Shown here one piece after another: positions 1-8,114 of a DNA stretch of 64,000 nucleotides (position 1 is its first letter; each line of letters starts with the position of its first letter). The notes under the pieces were generated by a model that searched no databases, was not told the DNA's origin, and saw nothing but the letters and a program-made list of their open reading frames with translations. A program made the position numbers and the translations under genes. Source of the DNA: Haloplasma contractile (GTDB lineage Bacteria > Bacillota_I > Bacilli_A > Haloplasmatales > Haloplasmataceae); assembly GCA_016841945.1 (NCBI GenBank), contig JAENYC010000020.1, positions 1 through 64,000 on the forward strand. Direction: 5' to 3'.

Positions 1-52
1 CATCTGCCTTACAAGCAGAGGGTCGGCGGTTCGAGCCCGTCAATCTCCACCA
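1..52 (+). tRNA. tRNA-Val (TAC), 5' end cut by the window
   Basis: The 3' part of a tRNA is visible: an anticodon arm with stem TCTGC/GCAGA and loop CTTACAA (anticodon TAC, valine), a T arm with the GGTTCGAGCC signature, and an encoded CCA at 50-52. The acceptor 5' strand and D arm lie before base 1. It heads a tight run of five tRNAs with gaps of 7-16 bases, evidently one transcript. Confidence 0.93.
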
Positions 53-68
53 TTTGAACTTAATAATC

Positions 69-144
69 GCCGACTTAGCTCAATCGGTAGAGCAACTGAA
101 TCGTAATCAGTAGGTTACGGGTTCAATTCCTGTAGTCGGCACCA
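69..144 (+). tRNA. tRNA-Thr (CGT)
   Basis: A complete 76-nt cloverleaf: acceptor GCCGACT pairs with AGTCGGC, the D arm contains AGCTCAATCGGTAGAGC, the anticodon stem ACTGA/TCAGT has loop ATCGTAA (anticodon CGT, for ACG), the T loop is TTCAATT, and CCA is encoded. A dedicated CGT isoacceptor is notable in an AT-rich genome, where ACG is uncommon. Confidence 0.95.
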
Positions 145-152
145 CGCGCTGT

Positions 153-228
153 GTCCTGCTAGCTCAGTCGGTAGAGCATTTGACTTTTAATCAAAGGGTC
201 AGAGGTTCGATTCCTCTGCAGGACACCA
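153..228 (+). tRNA. tRNA-Lys (TTT)
   Basis: A complete 76-nt cloverleaf: acceptor GTCCTGC/GCAGGAC, anticodon stem TTTGA/TCAAA with loop CTTTTAA (anticodon TTT), T arm AGAGGTTCGATTCCTCT, encoded CCA at the 3' end. Confidence 0.96.
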
Positions 229-236
229 TTTTATAT

Positions 237-321
237 GCGGGTGTGGCGGAATTGGCAGACGCACTAGACTTAGGATCTAGCGTCTTTGTACGTAAGGGTT
301 CGAGTCCCTTCACCCGCACCA
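237..321 (+). tRNA. tRNA-Leu (TAG)
   Basis: An 85-nt class II tRNA with a long variable arm (CGTCTTTGTACG). Acceptor GCGGGTG pairs with CACCCGC, the anticodon stem CTAGA/TCTAG has loop CTTAGGA (anticodon TAG), and CCA is encoded. The long variable arm and the D arm with GGCAGACGC are typical of tRNA-Leu. Confidence 0.96.
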
Positions 322-328
322 CTTTCTT

Positions 329-402
329 GCGAGCGTAGTTTAATGGTAGAACCTCAGCCTTCCAAGCTGACTGTGAGGGTTCGATTCCCTTCGCTCGCTC
401 CA
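329..402 (+). tRNA. tRNA-Gly (TCC)
   Basis: A 74-nt cloverleaf: acceptor GCGAGCG/CGCTCGC, short D loop (TTTAATGGTAGAA), anticodon loop CTTCCAA (TCC), T arm GAGGGTTCGATTCCCTT, encoded CCA. It is the last gene of the tRNA cluster. Confidence 0.96.
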
Positions 403-421
403 ATATTTTATATTAAATAAT

Positions 422-454
422 AAAGATACCAATTTTAAGTTGGTATCTTTTTTT
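422..454. terminator. Bidirectional terminator between the tRNA cluster and the esterase gene
   Basis: An 11-bp perfect stem (422-432 with 440-450) has a 7-nt loop and is followed by a T run. The mirror-image A run lets it also serve the minus-strand gene ending at 457. Confidence 0.85.
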
Positions 455-456
455 AT

Positions 457-1407
457 CTATTTATTAAAGAATTGAATGATATCGTTGACTTTGTCTGTTA
501 GGTCATCTGGTACCCAATGTCCCACATTTTTATTGACAATATAGCGACATTTAAATCCGAGTTCATTTAGTTCATCTACGAGCTCCTTTACTTCAACAAC
601 AAGGTCTTTTTCACCTTCTAATATACATCCCTTCATTCCTTTATTTTTAGCGGCTATCATTTGTTCGTTTGTAAATGATTTGATAAATTTAGTTGGACAT
701 AAACTGATAAATCCTTTTACAGGAAATACCTGCTGCATACTAAAATCAATAACAGCATCAGCTCCACCTGAAAAGCCAGCTAGTATGACTTGATCTTTAT
801 CAATAGAATATTTTTCACATACTTCGTCAAAACATATTTTTATTTCCTTACGTGCAAGTTCTTTATCTTTCATCCAACCATGTCCATTCGTACAATATGT
901 TTGTGATGATTGTGGATAAACAACAATGTAACCTTGTTCAAGTAATGCATCAGGTGGCCAATTTCTCATTTGGTCTTGAATGTTTCCATCCATACCATCT
1001 CCATGAACATTAAAGAATACGGGATAGTTTTTATCTTCATTATAGTTTTTTGGTAAACATACTTGATATTGTAATGTCGCCTCTTCTTTTGCTTTTTTAA
1101 CTAATGCTTCATTTTGTTTTTTTAACTGAAGATATCTGATGTCATCATCAAGTTGTATCATATTGAAGATATTTTCAGAAATAGAATAACCTTTGTCAAT
1201 GAGAGTTTCTAGCGTATCTAATACTTTAGTATAATCTTTATTTAGAAAATATAATATTGCTTTATCCCTTAAAATATGAATGAAATAATCTTTGTAATCA
1301 TCTTCAGAAAGCACGTCCTTTGCTTTTTCCATGAAAACTACGGCTTCTTGAAAGTTGTTTTCCACATAATATTTTAAATAACCTTGTTCAAACTCACGAT
1401 ATTTCAT
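457..1407 (-). CDS. Alpha/beta hydrolase (esterase-like) with helical N-terminal domain
   Basis: A 316-residue protein. Residues 1-110 are helical and repeat-like (possibly TPR). From about residue 115 it has an alpha/beta-hydrolase core of the dienelactone hydrolase/PHB depolymerase type. I see the oxyanion-loop region HGDG (135-138), the nucleophile elbow GFSGG with Ser213, an acid in GEKD (Asp268) and His297 in GHW, so the Ser-Asp-His triad is complete. There is no signal peptide, so it should be cytoplasmic. The ATG follows a GGGAGAG ribosome site. The gene converges on the tRNA operon and stands alone. The substrate cannot be predicted. Confidence 0.75.
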   Translation of the reverse strand: MKYREFEQGYLKYYVENNFQEAVVFMEKAKDVLSEDDYKDYFIHILRDKAILYFLNKDYTKVLDTLETLIDKGYSISENIFNMIQLDDDIRYLQLKKQNEALVKKAKEEATLQYQVCLPKNYNEDKNYPVFFNVHGDGMDGNIQDQMRNWPPDALLEQGYIVVYPQSSQTYCTNGHGWMKDKELARKEIKICFDEVCEKYSIDKDQVILAGFSGGADAVIDFSMQQVFPVKGFISLCPTKFIKSFTNEQMIAAKNKGMKGCILEGEKDLVVEVKELVDELNELGFKCRYIVNKNVGHWVPDDLTDKVNDIIQFFNK

Positions 1408-1544
1408 TTTATCACTCTCCCTTTTTATAATGTACCATAATTATATTTTTAAGTCTATAAGATTGTGTATCTATATAAAAATAAAAAAATGCAAATAATA
1501 TAGTGGGTTAATCAATTCAATTTATATTCATGTTGAATAATTTA

Positions 1545-1553
1545 TGATATAAT
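1545..1553 (+). promoter_or_regulatory. Extended -10 promoter of the cdaA operon
   Basis: TGATATAAT (TG at 1545-1546, TATAAT at 1548-1553) is an extended -10 motif 29 bases before the cdaA start. No good -35 is visible, as usual for extended -10 promoters. Confidence 0.6.
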
Positions 1554-1581
1554 ATAAAACAAATGATAAGGCGGTGATGAT

Positions 1582-2352
1582 ATGATTTTAGAAGTTTTTA
1601 TAAAAGCAATTGATTTTTTCTTTTTATTTTTGATGATATATTTTTCTTTAAAAATATTAACAATTTCTTCTAGAATCGTTAATATTTTTAAGGGATTAAT
1701 GTATTTTTTATTAATCTATTTATTTTCATATTTATTAGAATTAAAATATATGATGACAATATATCGTTTTTTATTTGATAACTGGATTATTTTACTAGCC
1801 ATTGTGTTTACACCTGAAATTAGAATGGTCTTAGAACGAGTAGGAAGAAGTTATGCATCTAATAAAAAAGTTCCTGTTGAAAAGGTCGGGAGAGAATATA
1901 TTATTGATGAATTAGTGAAGTCAATGGAGTATTTATCTAAGAGAAGAATAGGAGCTTTAATTTCTATAGAAAGAAATGAATCATTAGAAGATTTTGTAAG
2001 AGATGCTACCCCTTATAAAATTCGTATTTCTAGTGAAGTATTAACCACTATTTTTATCCCAAGTGCACCTGTTCATGATGGTGCTGTCATCATACGAGGT
2101 GATTATGTTTTATGTGCAAGAGCAGTACTTCCTAATTGTAAATCTGAGGAACAATTACCACCTAAAGTTGGGACAAGGCATCGTGCAGCTTTGGGGTTAA
2201 GTGAACAAACAGATGCTTTAACCATAGTTGTTTCTGAAGAATCTGGCGGAATATCGGTTGCTTTAAATGGGAAGTTGGACTATGGTATCACAAGAGAAAG
2301 TTTACGTTTATATTTAGATAAATACATCATTATGAAAGTGATTAAGGATTAG
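1582..2352 (+). CDS. cdaA: Diadenylate cyclase CdaA (c-di-AMP synthase)
   Basis: Makes c-di-AMP from two ATP at the membrane; c-di-AMP controls potassium and osmolyte uptake and wall homeostasis. Residues about 1-75 hold three hydrophobic segments. The DisA_N catalytic domain follows, with the signature DGA (166-168, in HDGA) and RHR (199-201), both needed for ATP binding and catalysis. The length of 256 residues is close to the 270 typical of the family. The ribosome site GGCGGTGATGAT precedes the ATG. It starts an operon with a small membrane-protein gene and glmM, the order known from Bacillus (cdaA-cdaR-glmM). Confidence 0.95.
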   Translation: MILEVFIKAIDFFFLFLMIYFSLKILTISSRIVNIFKGLMYFLLIYLFSYLLELKYMMTIYRFLFDNWIILLAIVFTPEIRMVLERVGRSYASNKKVPVEKVGREYIIDELVKSMEYLSKRRIGALISIERNESLEDFVRDATPYKIRISSEVLTTIFIPSAPVHDGAVIIRGDYVLCARAVLPNCKSEEQLPPKVGTRHRAALGLSEQTDALTIVVSEESGGISVALNGKLDYGITRESLRLYLDKYIIMKVIKD

Positions 2353-2360
2353 GAGGAAAT

Positions 2361-2591
2361 ATGGAAAATAATCAAGATGTCAAGTTAATGAATATAATAA
2401 GATTACCGTTTGTATTTATTTTTTATATATTATATATGATTTTAACTGTATTTATCCCTTCAAAGCATGTAAGTAAAATTATAAATATAGAAGCAATAGA
2501 AAGGGATATGAATACATATTTTAATCATCCTTTATTTTTAAAATTAATAGCCCTTATTATAACGATTATTATCTTTATCTATTTCGAATAG
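2361..2591 (+). CDS. Small membrane protein, probable CdaR (YbbR) remnant
   Basis: A 76-residue protein in the slot where Bacillus and Listeria carry cdaR. It has a hydrophobic segment at about residues 13-31 and another at 58-74. The C-terminal piece (HPLFLKLIALIITIIIFIYF) resembles the N-terminal membrane anchor of CdaR/YbbR proteins, but the stop follows at once and no YbbR repeat is encoded before glmM, 21 bases later. It has its own AGGAGG ribosome site. Either it is a CdaR reduced to its anchor that still contacts CdaA, or an unrelated small membrane protein. The homology is inferred by eye. Confidence 0.6.
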   Translation: MENNQDVKLMNIIRLPFVFIFYILYMILTVFIPSKHVSKIINIEAIERDMNTYFNHPLFLKLIALIITIIIFIYFE

Positions 2592-2612
2592 ATCAATGGG
2601 AGGAAAACATCT

Positions 2613-3947
2613 ATGAAAAAATATTTTGGAACTGATGGTATTAGAGGTATTGCCAATCATACATTAACACCTGAACTGTCTTTTAAGTTAGGAAGAGTCT
2701 TAGGTCATGTTTTAAGAATCGATGATGATAATGTTAATTTACTAATTGGAAGAGATACAAGAATATCAGGTGAATTATTAGAATATGCCTTAATTTCAGG
2801 TTTATTATCTGCAGGTGCAAACGTTATGCGCTTGGGTGTTGTATCAACACCTGGTGTTGCTTTTTTAACCAAATCTTTAAACGCTAAAGCAGGGATTATG
2901 ATTTCAGCTTCACATAATCCTTATCCGGATAACGGAATCAAAATTTTCGGTAGTGATGGATTTAAATTAACTGATGAAATGGAACTAGAGATCGAACGTT
3001 TAATTGATGCTAAAGATGAGTTAGAAAGACCAATCAATGATAGAATTGGTATTGTGGATAACTACTTTGAGGGACAACACAAATATTTATCCTATTTACA
3101 AAAATCAATTGATCATTCATTTGATAATATGAAAATCGCAATTGATTGTGCAAATGGAGCGACGTCATTCTTAGCACCTCATTTATTTGCGAATTTAGGT
3201 GCAGAAGTAATGTTAATTAATAATAACCCTAATGGAATTAATATAAATGTTGATTGTGGTTCAACACATATTGAAACATTAAGACAATTTGTTTTAGGTA
3301 ATCAAGCTGATATAGGCTTAGCATTTGATGGAGATGGAGATAGACTAATCGTAGTGGATGAGAAGGGTCATATTGTTGATGGTGATTATATTTTATATGT
3401 ATTGGGCAGTTATTTGAAAGATAAAGGTAAATTAAAGGATAATACCATTGTCACTACCGTGATGAGTAATGTTGGATATTATAAGGCACTTGAAGAAAAT
3501 GGGATAAAGAGTGTTCAAACAAAAGTCGGAGACCGTTATGTGTTAGAAGAAATGTTGAAAAATGATTATAATCTTGGTGGAGAACAATCCGGTCATATAA
3601 TTTATTTAGATTATAGTTCTACTGGTGATGGATTATTAACAGCAATACAATTAATAAATATATTAATAGAAAAAAAAGTTTCCTTATCAGAATTAACTCA
3701 AAATATGGTTTCTTACCCACAAGTTCTTAAAAATGTAAAAGTCAAGGATAAGGAAGAAGTATTAAATAATCAACAACTAAAAAATAAAATTGAAGAAGTG
3801 AATCAAATATTAGGTAACGAAGGTCGCGTATTAGTAAGAGCATCCGGTACAGAAGCATTAATTCGTGTAATGGTAGAAGCAGCCAGTGATGATATTTGTG
3901 AGCAATATGCGGATGAATTAGTTGGTGTTATTGAAGAAATAAAGTAA
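2613..3947 (+). CDS. glmM: Phosphoglucosamine mutase GlmM
   Basis: Converts glucosamine-6-phosphate to glucosamine-1-phosphate, a precursor of UDP-GlcNAc for wall and glycolipid synthesis. At 444 residues it has the family length. Visible motifs are the N-terminal KYFGTDGIRG, the phosphoserine loop SASHNP (Ser100), the metal-binding DGDGDR (239-244), the sugar-binding GGEQSGH and the C-terminal phosphate-binding VRASGTEALIRVM. In other Firmicutes GlmM binds CdaA and lowers c-di-AMP synthesis; the shared operon fits that coupling. A terminator follows. Confidence 0.97.
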   Translation: MKKYFGTDGIRGIANHTLTPELSFKLGRVLGHVLRIDDDNVNLLIGRDTRISGELLEYALISGLLSAGANVMRLGVVSTPGVAFLTKSLNAKAGIMISASHNPYPDNGIKIFGSDGFKLTDEMELEIERLIDAKDELERPINDRIGIVDNYFEGQHKYLSYLQKSIDHSFDNMKIAIDCANGATSFLAPHLFANLGAEVMLINNNPNGININVDCGSTHIETLRQFVLGNQADIGLAFDGDGDRLIVVDEKGHIVDGDYILYVLGSYLKDKGKLKDNTIVTTVMSNVGYYKALEENGIKSVQTKVGDRYVLEEMLKNDYNLGGEQSGHIIYLDYSSTGDGLLTAIQLINILIEKKVSLSELTQNMVSYPQVLKNVKVKDKEEVLNNQQLKNKIEEVNQILGNEGRVLVRASGTEALIRVMVEAASDDICEQYADELVGVIEEIK

Positions 3948-3961
3948 TATTTAATGTAATG

Positions 3962-3985
3962 GGCAAGTTTTACTTGCCTTTTTTT
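3962..3985 (+). terminator. Terminator after glmM
   Basis: Stem GGCAAG/CTTGCC (3962-3967 with 3973-3978), loop TTTTA, then seven T. Confidence 0.85.
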
Positions 3986-4050
3986 ATTGATTATGTCAAA
4001 AAACATAAAATTTTGAATATACTTAAGTGAGTAAAGTGTAGGTGATGATT

Positions 4051-4785
4051 TTGAAATTAAATGTTGAAATGAGTGGGGAAGGAAAAACTCATGTTGTTTT
4101 ATTACATGGTTGGGGTCAAAGCACTAAAGCATTTGAAACTGTGAGTAACCATCTTTCTAAATCTTTTAAAGTGTTTAACTTGGATTTACCTGGCTTTGGA
4201 CGAAGTGAAAAACCACCCTATCCCTATGGTACAAAAGAATATGCTGAAACATTGAAAACAATAATTGAAGAATATAATATTATAGACCCCATTATTATTG
4301 GACATTCATTTGGAGGTCGTGTAGCGATACAATATGCCTCAAATAATCATCAGGTAAAAAAATTAGTATTAATTGATAGTGCAGGAATTGTACACAAGAA
4401 AGCTTTAAAGTATTATGTCAAAATTTACTTATTCAAAATACTAAAGAATGTCTTTAAACTACCTGTATTAAAAAATTATAGAAATAGGGTATTAAGTAAA
4501 TTTGGTTCAACTGATTATAAAAATGCTGATGAATTTATGAGAAAAACACTTGTGAAAGTGGTGAATGAAGATTTAAAAGATGAATTAGCAAGGATTACTT
4601 GTCCTACTTTACTGATTTGGGGTACTAATGATGAGGTAACCCCAATTCAAGATGCTTATATTATGAATGAGCTTTTAAAAGATTCAGGAATTGTCAAAAT
4701 AGAAAAAGCAGGTCACTTTTCTTATTTAGAAAATATGTCATTGTTTTTATCTGTTTTGGATGTGTTTTTCAAAGAAGATCAATAA
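4051..4785 (+). CDS. Alpha/beta-fold hydrolase
   Basis: A cytoplasmic alpha/beta hydrolase of 244 residues. It shows the oxyanion motif HGWG (19-22), nucleophile elbow GHSFGG (Ser86), an acid in GTNDEVTP and the catalytic histidine in AGHF. I take the TTG at 4051 as start because the AGGTGAT ribosome site overlaps the earlier GTG/ATG codons at 4042 and 4045; this AGGTGAT-spacer-start pattern recurs in the window. It leads a three-gene set with the Mur ligase (17 bases downstream) and the Ddl-like enzyme, so the substrate may be a peptide or ester made in that pathway. This is inference from context. Confidence 0.75.
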   Translation: MKLNVEMSGEGKTHVVLLHGWGQSTKAFETVSNHLSKSFKVFNLDLPGFGRSEKPPYPYGTKEYAETLKTIIEEYNIIDPIIIGHSFGGRVAIQYASNNHQVKKLVLIDSAGIVHKKALKYYVKIYLFKILKNVFKLPVLKNYRNRVLSKFGSTDYKNADEFMRKTLVKVVNEDLKDELARITCPTLLIWGTNDEVTPIQDAYIMNELLKDSGIVKIEKAGHFSYLENMSLFLSVLDVFFKEDQ

Positions 4786-4802
4786 GTAAGGGGGGGTTGT
4801 AG

Positions 4803-6401
4803 ATGAATACTTGGTTGATCTTATTAAATATCTTATCATCTATTGTTTTTCTTTTCATATTAGTGAAAAGATATTTATACACTTGTTTTATTTTTCAGCT
4901 AGAACACTATCAACTACGTAGATTTTTTGAATGGTTTTATAAAAATAAAACGAACAATAAATTATTAATACCAGTACTTTGTTCATTTATAGCATTAATA
5001 TTAATATTATTGATTTCCTTTAAATATTTATTTTATTTTGAATTATTATTGGCTATACTCACCCTACCATTTATTTTTTATAAACAAGAAAAAAAGAAAC
5101 TCATTATTACAAATAGAATGAAAAGATTGTTTGGTTTTACCATTATGCTTGTTTTACTATTGTTTGTAATTACTTATCTCATATTAAAGAATAATTTCTC
5201 AATTGGTGAAATTATCTTTATATCCATTCTAATTGATAATTTTATTGTATTTGATTTAATTATTTTAGCATTTTTTACAGCATATCCTTTGGAAAAATAT
5301 TTTCAAAGACTATTTATTAATAGAGCCAGTAGTAAAATATTGGAAAATCAACATTTAAATGTTGTAGGGATTACAGGGAGCTATGGAAAAACATCTACAA
5401 AGTTCATTGTCTATCATATACTGAAAAATGAATATAATGTTTGTGTAACACCAAAATCTTATAACACACCTATGGGGGTAACATTAACAGTCAATGAGTA
5501 TCTAAAAAATATCGACGATTATTTTATTTGTGAAATGGGGGCTTGTAGAGTAGGGGATATTAAAGAAATATGTGATGTAGTATTTCCTAAAATTGGAATT
5601 ATTTCCTCTATCGGTCCACAGCATCTAGAAACATTTGGTAATATTAAGAATATTATAAATACGAAGTTTGAATTAATAGAATCATTACCTAGTAATGGAT
5701 TAGCTATATTAAATTATGATAATTATTATATAAGAAATTATGTAGTGCAAAACCCGATAAAGGTACTAACTTACGGGATAGAACAAAAAAATGTTTCTTA
5801 TTATGCCTTAAATATTCACTATGGTACATATGGCTCCACTTTTGAAGTACAATTTCCTAATAAAGAACGATATCTATTCAAAACTAAATTGTTAGGTAAA
5901 CACAATATTAGTAATATATTAGCAGGCATTGCCTTAGCTGATTATTTGAATATTAAAGTGAATAAAGTAACTTATGCGGTAGAACAGTTAGAACCTGTAG
6001 AACATCGCTTAGAGTTGAAGAATTTCCCAAATTATCATGTGATTGATGATTCCTTTAATGCAAATATAGAAGGTTGTGCGAATGCATTAGATATATTGAG
6101 TCATTTCGAGCAAACAAAAATCATTATAACACCAGGATTAATTGAATTAGGAAGAGAGCAATATGAACATAATTATCGTTTTGGTGAGAAAATCGCAAAA
6201 ACTTGTGATTATGTTGTTTTAATTGGCAAAAAACAAACAAAACCGATTTATAATGCTTTAATAGACATTCAATTTCCAATCCATAAAATATATGTGACAA
6301 ATCAATATGAAGAAGGATTTAAACATATAATCGATAAGTTTAAAACTAACTTTACAGTATTAATTGAAAATGATTTACCTGATAATTATAGTGAGAATTA
6401 A
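4803..6401 (+). CDS. Membrane-anchored MurF-like Mur ligase
   Basis: A 532-residue protein with an extra N-terminal membrane domain (hydrophobic stretches near 4-21, 55-92, 110-127 and 133-160) before a Mur ligase core. The core has the ATP loop GITGSYGKTSTK (189-200), the NTPMGVT motif, the middle-domain GACRVGDI and ISSIGPQHLETF motifs seen in MurF-type enzymes, and the C-terminal domain with DDSFNAN. Normal MurF adds D-Ala-D-Ala to UDP-MurNAc-tripeptide in the cytosol and has no membrane segments. Here the enzyme may work on a lipid-linked or membrane-bound substrate. It is followed by a Ddl-like gene, which would supply a dipeptide. Whether it is the housekeeping MurF is unclear. Confidence 0.75.
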   Translation: MNTWLILLNILSSIVFLFILVKRYLYTCFIFQLEHYQLRRFFEWFYKNKTNNKLLIPVLCSFIALILILLISFKYLFYFELLLAILTLPFIFYKQEKKKLIITNRMKRLFGFTIMLVLLLFVITYLILKNNFSIGEIIFISILIDNFIVFDLIILAFFTAYPLEKYFQRLFINRASSKILENQHLNVVGITGSYGKTSTKFIVYHILKNEYNVCVTPKSYNTPMGVTLTVNEYLKNIDDYFICEMGACRVGDIKEICDVVFPKIGIISSIGPQHLETFGNIKNIINTKFELIESLPSNGLAILNYDNYYIRNYVVQNPIKVLTYGIEQKNVSYYALNIHYGTYGSTFEVQFPNKERYLFKTKLLGKHNISNILAGIALADYLNIKVNKVTYAVEQLEPVEHRLELKNFPNYHVIDDSFNANIEGCANALDILSHFEQTKIIITPGLIELGREQYEHNYRFGEKIAKTCDYVVLIGKKQTKPIYNALIDIQFPIHKIYVTNQYEEGFKHIIDKFKTNFTVLIENDLPDNYSEN

Positions 6402-6422
6402 GATTAAAGGTGGCGATTTGTC

Positions 6423-7595
6423 TTGCGTTTAAATGTAGGGGTTGTGTTTGGAGGAAAATCTGTAGAGCATGAAGTATCAATTATATCAGCATTACAAATG
6501 ATTGAAAATATGAATCAGTTAAAGTATAATCCGATGACCATATATCTATCTAAAGAAAATGAATTTTATTTTCATGAAGATATGAGTGATATTGAATTTT
6601 TTAAGGATATGGAGAGAGTTAAACTGTTATCTCATAAAGTTATATTTCATAAAAAAAATGATCATCTAGAATTATATAAACTAAGTAACTATAAGTTAAA
6701 AAAAATATGTCAGATTGATATTATCTTTTTAATCGTACATGGTACATCTTGTGAGGATGGAACACTATCTGCTTATTTTGAACTACTTCATGTTCCTTAT
6801 GTGGGAAGTAACGTCTTATCATCAGCGATTAATCAAAATAAATGGAAACTAAAACAAATATTAGATTATAATGGTATTTCAGTTGTTCCGTTTAAGGGGT
6901 TTTATGAAAATGAGTTTTATGAAGAGGAAGAATATATTTTAAGTCAATGTGAACAACTCGGGTACCCCCTCATAGTTAAACCTGCTTCATTAGGTTCGAG
7001 TGTTGGGATTACGAAATGTGGTAATCGTAGTGATTTATATCAAGGAATTTTATCTGCATTACAATATGATAATGAAATACTTGTTGAAAAAGTCATCGAG
7101 CCGATGATGGAATTAAATTGTTCTGTTTTAGGAGATGATGCTTATTATGATACATCTTTTGTAGAAAGGGTGTTTCAACAAGATGAAATATTAAGTTATC
7201 AAGATAAGTACCTTAGAGGCGATACAAAAAATAGTAAAGGAATGGAAAGTACAAATCGAGAATTACCAGCTAAGATAAGTGAATCATTGACAAAAGAAGT
7301 AGAAGAGTTATCCAAACAGGCTGCGAAGATAGTAGGCACCTCTGGTGTTATAAGGATTGATTATATATTTGATAAAAAGGAAGATAATTTATATCTAAAT
7401 GAAATAAATACCATTCCTGGTTCTCTAGCATTTTATCTATGGAGAGCCAAAAATGTCTCTTATAAGGTTTTAATCGATCGTCTAATACAGATTGCATTGA
7501 GAAAATATCGAGTTAAAAATTCGAAGATGTTTTCTTATGAATCAAATCTATTATCACTTAAGAAGCAATTTAGTAAGGGGAAACTTTTAAAATAA
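6423..7595 (+). CDS. D-alanine--D-alanine ligase-like ATP-grasp enzyme
   Basis: A 390-residue ATP-grasp ligase. The N-terminal VVFGGKSVEHEVS contains the conserved Glu15. The second-substrate loop reads HGTSCEDG (family usual HGxxGEDG), the phosphate loop is PASLGSSVGITK, and the metal site is VIRIDY ... YLNEINTIPGS with the Asp, Glu and Asn ligands. All key residues for condensing two D-amino acids are present. It starts at TTG 6423 after AAAGGTGG; no in-frame ATG is nearby. It forms a cassette with the hydrolase and membrane Mur ligase. A D-Ala-D-Ala, D-Ala-D-Lac or D-Ala-D-Ser specificity cannot be read from sequence alone. Confidence 0.82.
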   Translation: MRLNVGVVFGGKSVEHEVSIISALQMIENMNQLKYNPMTIYLSKENEFYFHEDMSDIEFFKDMERVKLLSHKVIFHKKNDHLELYKLSNYKLKKICQIDIIFLIVHGTSCEDGTLSAYFELLHVPYVGSNVLSSAINQNKWKLKQILDYNGISVVPFKGFYENEFYEEEEYILSQCEQLGYPLIVKPASLGSSVGITKCGNRSDLYQGILSALQYDNEILVEKVIEPMMELNCSVLGDDAYYDTSFVERVFQQDEILSYQDKYLRGDTKNSKGMESTNRELPAKISESLTKEVEELSKQAAKIVGTSGVIRIDYIFDKKEDNLYLNEINTIPGSLAFYLWRAKNVSYKVLIDRLIQIALRKYRVKNSKMFSYESNLLSLKKQFSKGKLLK

Positions 7596-7680
7596 AATCT
7601 AAATATATGGTAATATTTTCTTAGCATTAACATTCCTAATAGAGTATGTTAGAATAGGGATATGAATTGGAGGAATGTAA

Positions 7681-8085
7681 ATGCGTAAATATAATAGGAG
7701 AATTTTAACAGCTTTAGTAGTTGCCTATAAAAAGGGGATTATTAATCGGAAACCATTGAATAGATGGCTTAAATTTAATGAAGTTTTTTATCGTTCAATG
7801 AAGTATATTGCTTATATTATTTTATTTACATTTATTTTTATCATTTTAGACCAAAAGATCTATCAATATTTTAATTTAGATGAAAATTTATATATAGGCG
7901 GAAGAATCATACAAAAATCTAGGTTCATTTCGGGATTCATAATCGGAGTTATTGCTTTTAATTTATATCGATTATACAAATATATCTCGCAAGTCTATAC
8001 TGTGAAAAAAGCGATGAAAAAATATAAAACAACGGATGATGATGTAGAAATATTAGATAAGATAACGTTTAAAATAAATGTATAA
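7681..8085 (+). CDS. Two-helix membrane protein of unknown function
   Basis: A 134-residue protein I do not recognise. The first 35 residues are basic. Hydrophobic segments lie at about 38-55 and 80-97, with a cytoplasmic-type charged C-terminus. A GGAGGAATGTAA ribosome site precedes the ATG. It is separated from the Ddl-like gene by 85 bases and followed by a bidirectional terminator, so it is probably monocistronic. Confidence 0.6.
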   Translation: MRKYNRRILTALVVAYKKGIINRKPLNRWLKFNEVFYRSMKYIAYIILFTFIFIILDQKIYQYFNLDENLYIGGRIIQKSRFISGFIIGVIAFNLYRLYKYISQVYTVKKAMKKYKTTDDDVEILDKITFKINV

Positions 8086-8086
8086 G

Positions 8087-8114
8087 AAAAAAGATGTCAA
8101 ATGACATCTTTTTT
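8087..8114. terminator. Bidirectional terminator
   Basis: A 13-bp perfect stem (8087-8099 with 8102-8114) has A and T runs on the flanks. It separates two convergent genes and overlaps the end of the minus-strand methyltransferase gene. Confidence 0.85.

Noticed and set aside
191-403. Minus-strand 70-codon frame over the tRNA cluster
   Set aside because: It is the antisense reading of tRNA-Lys, tRNA-Leu and tRNA-Gly (sequences like VKGLEPLRTKTLDPKSS are well-known false proteins over tRNAs).
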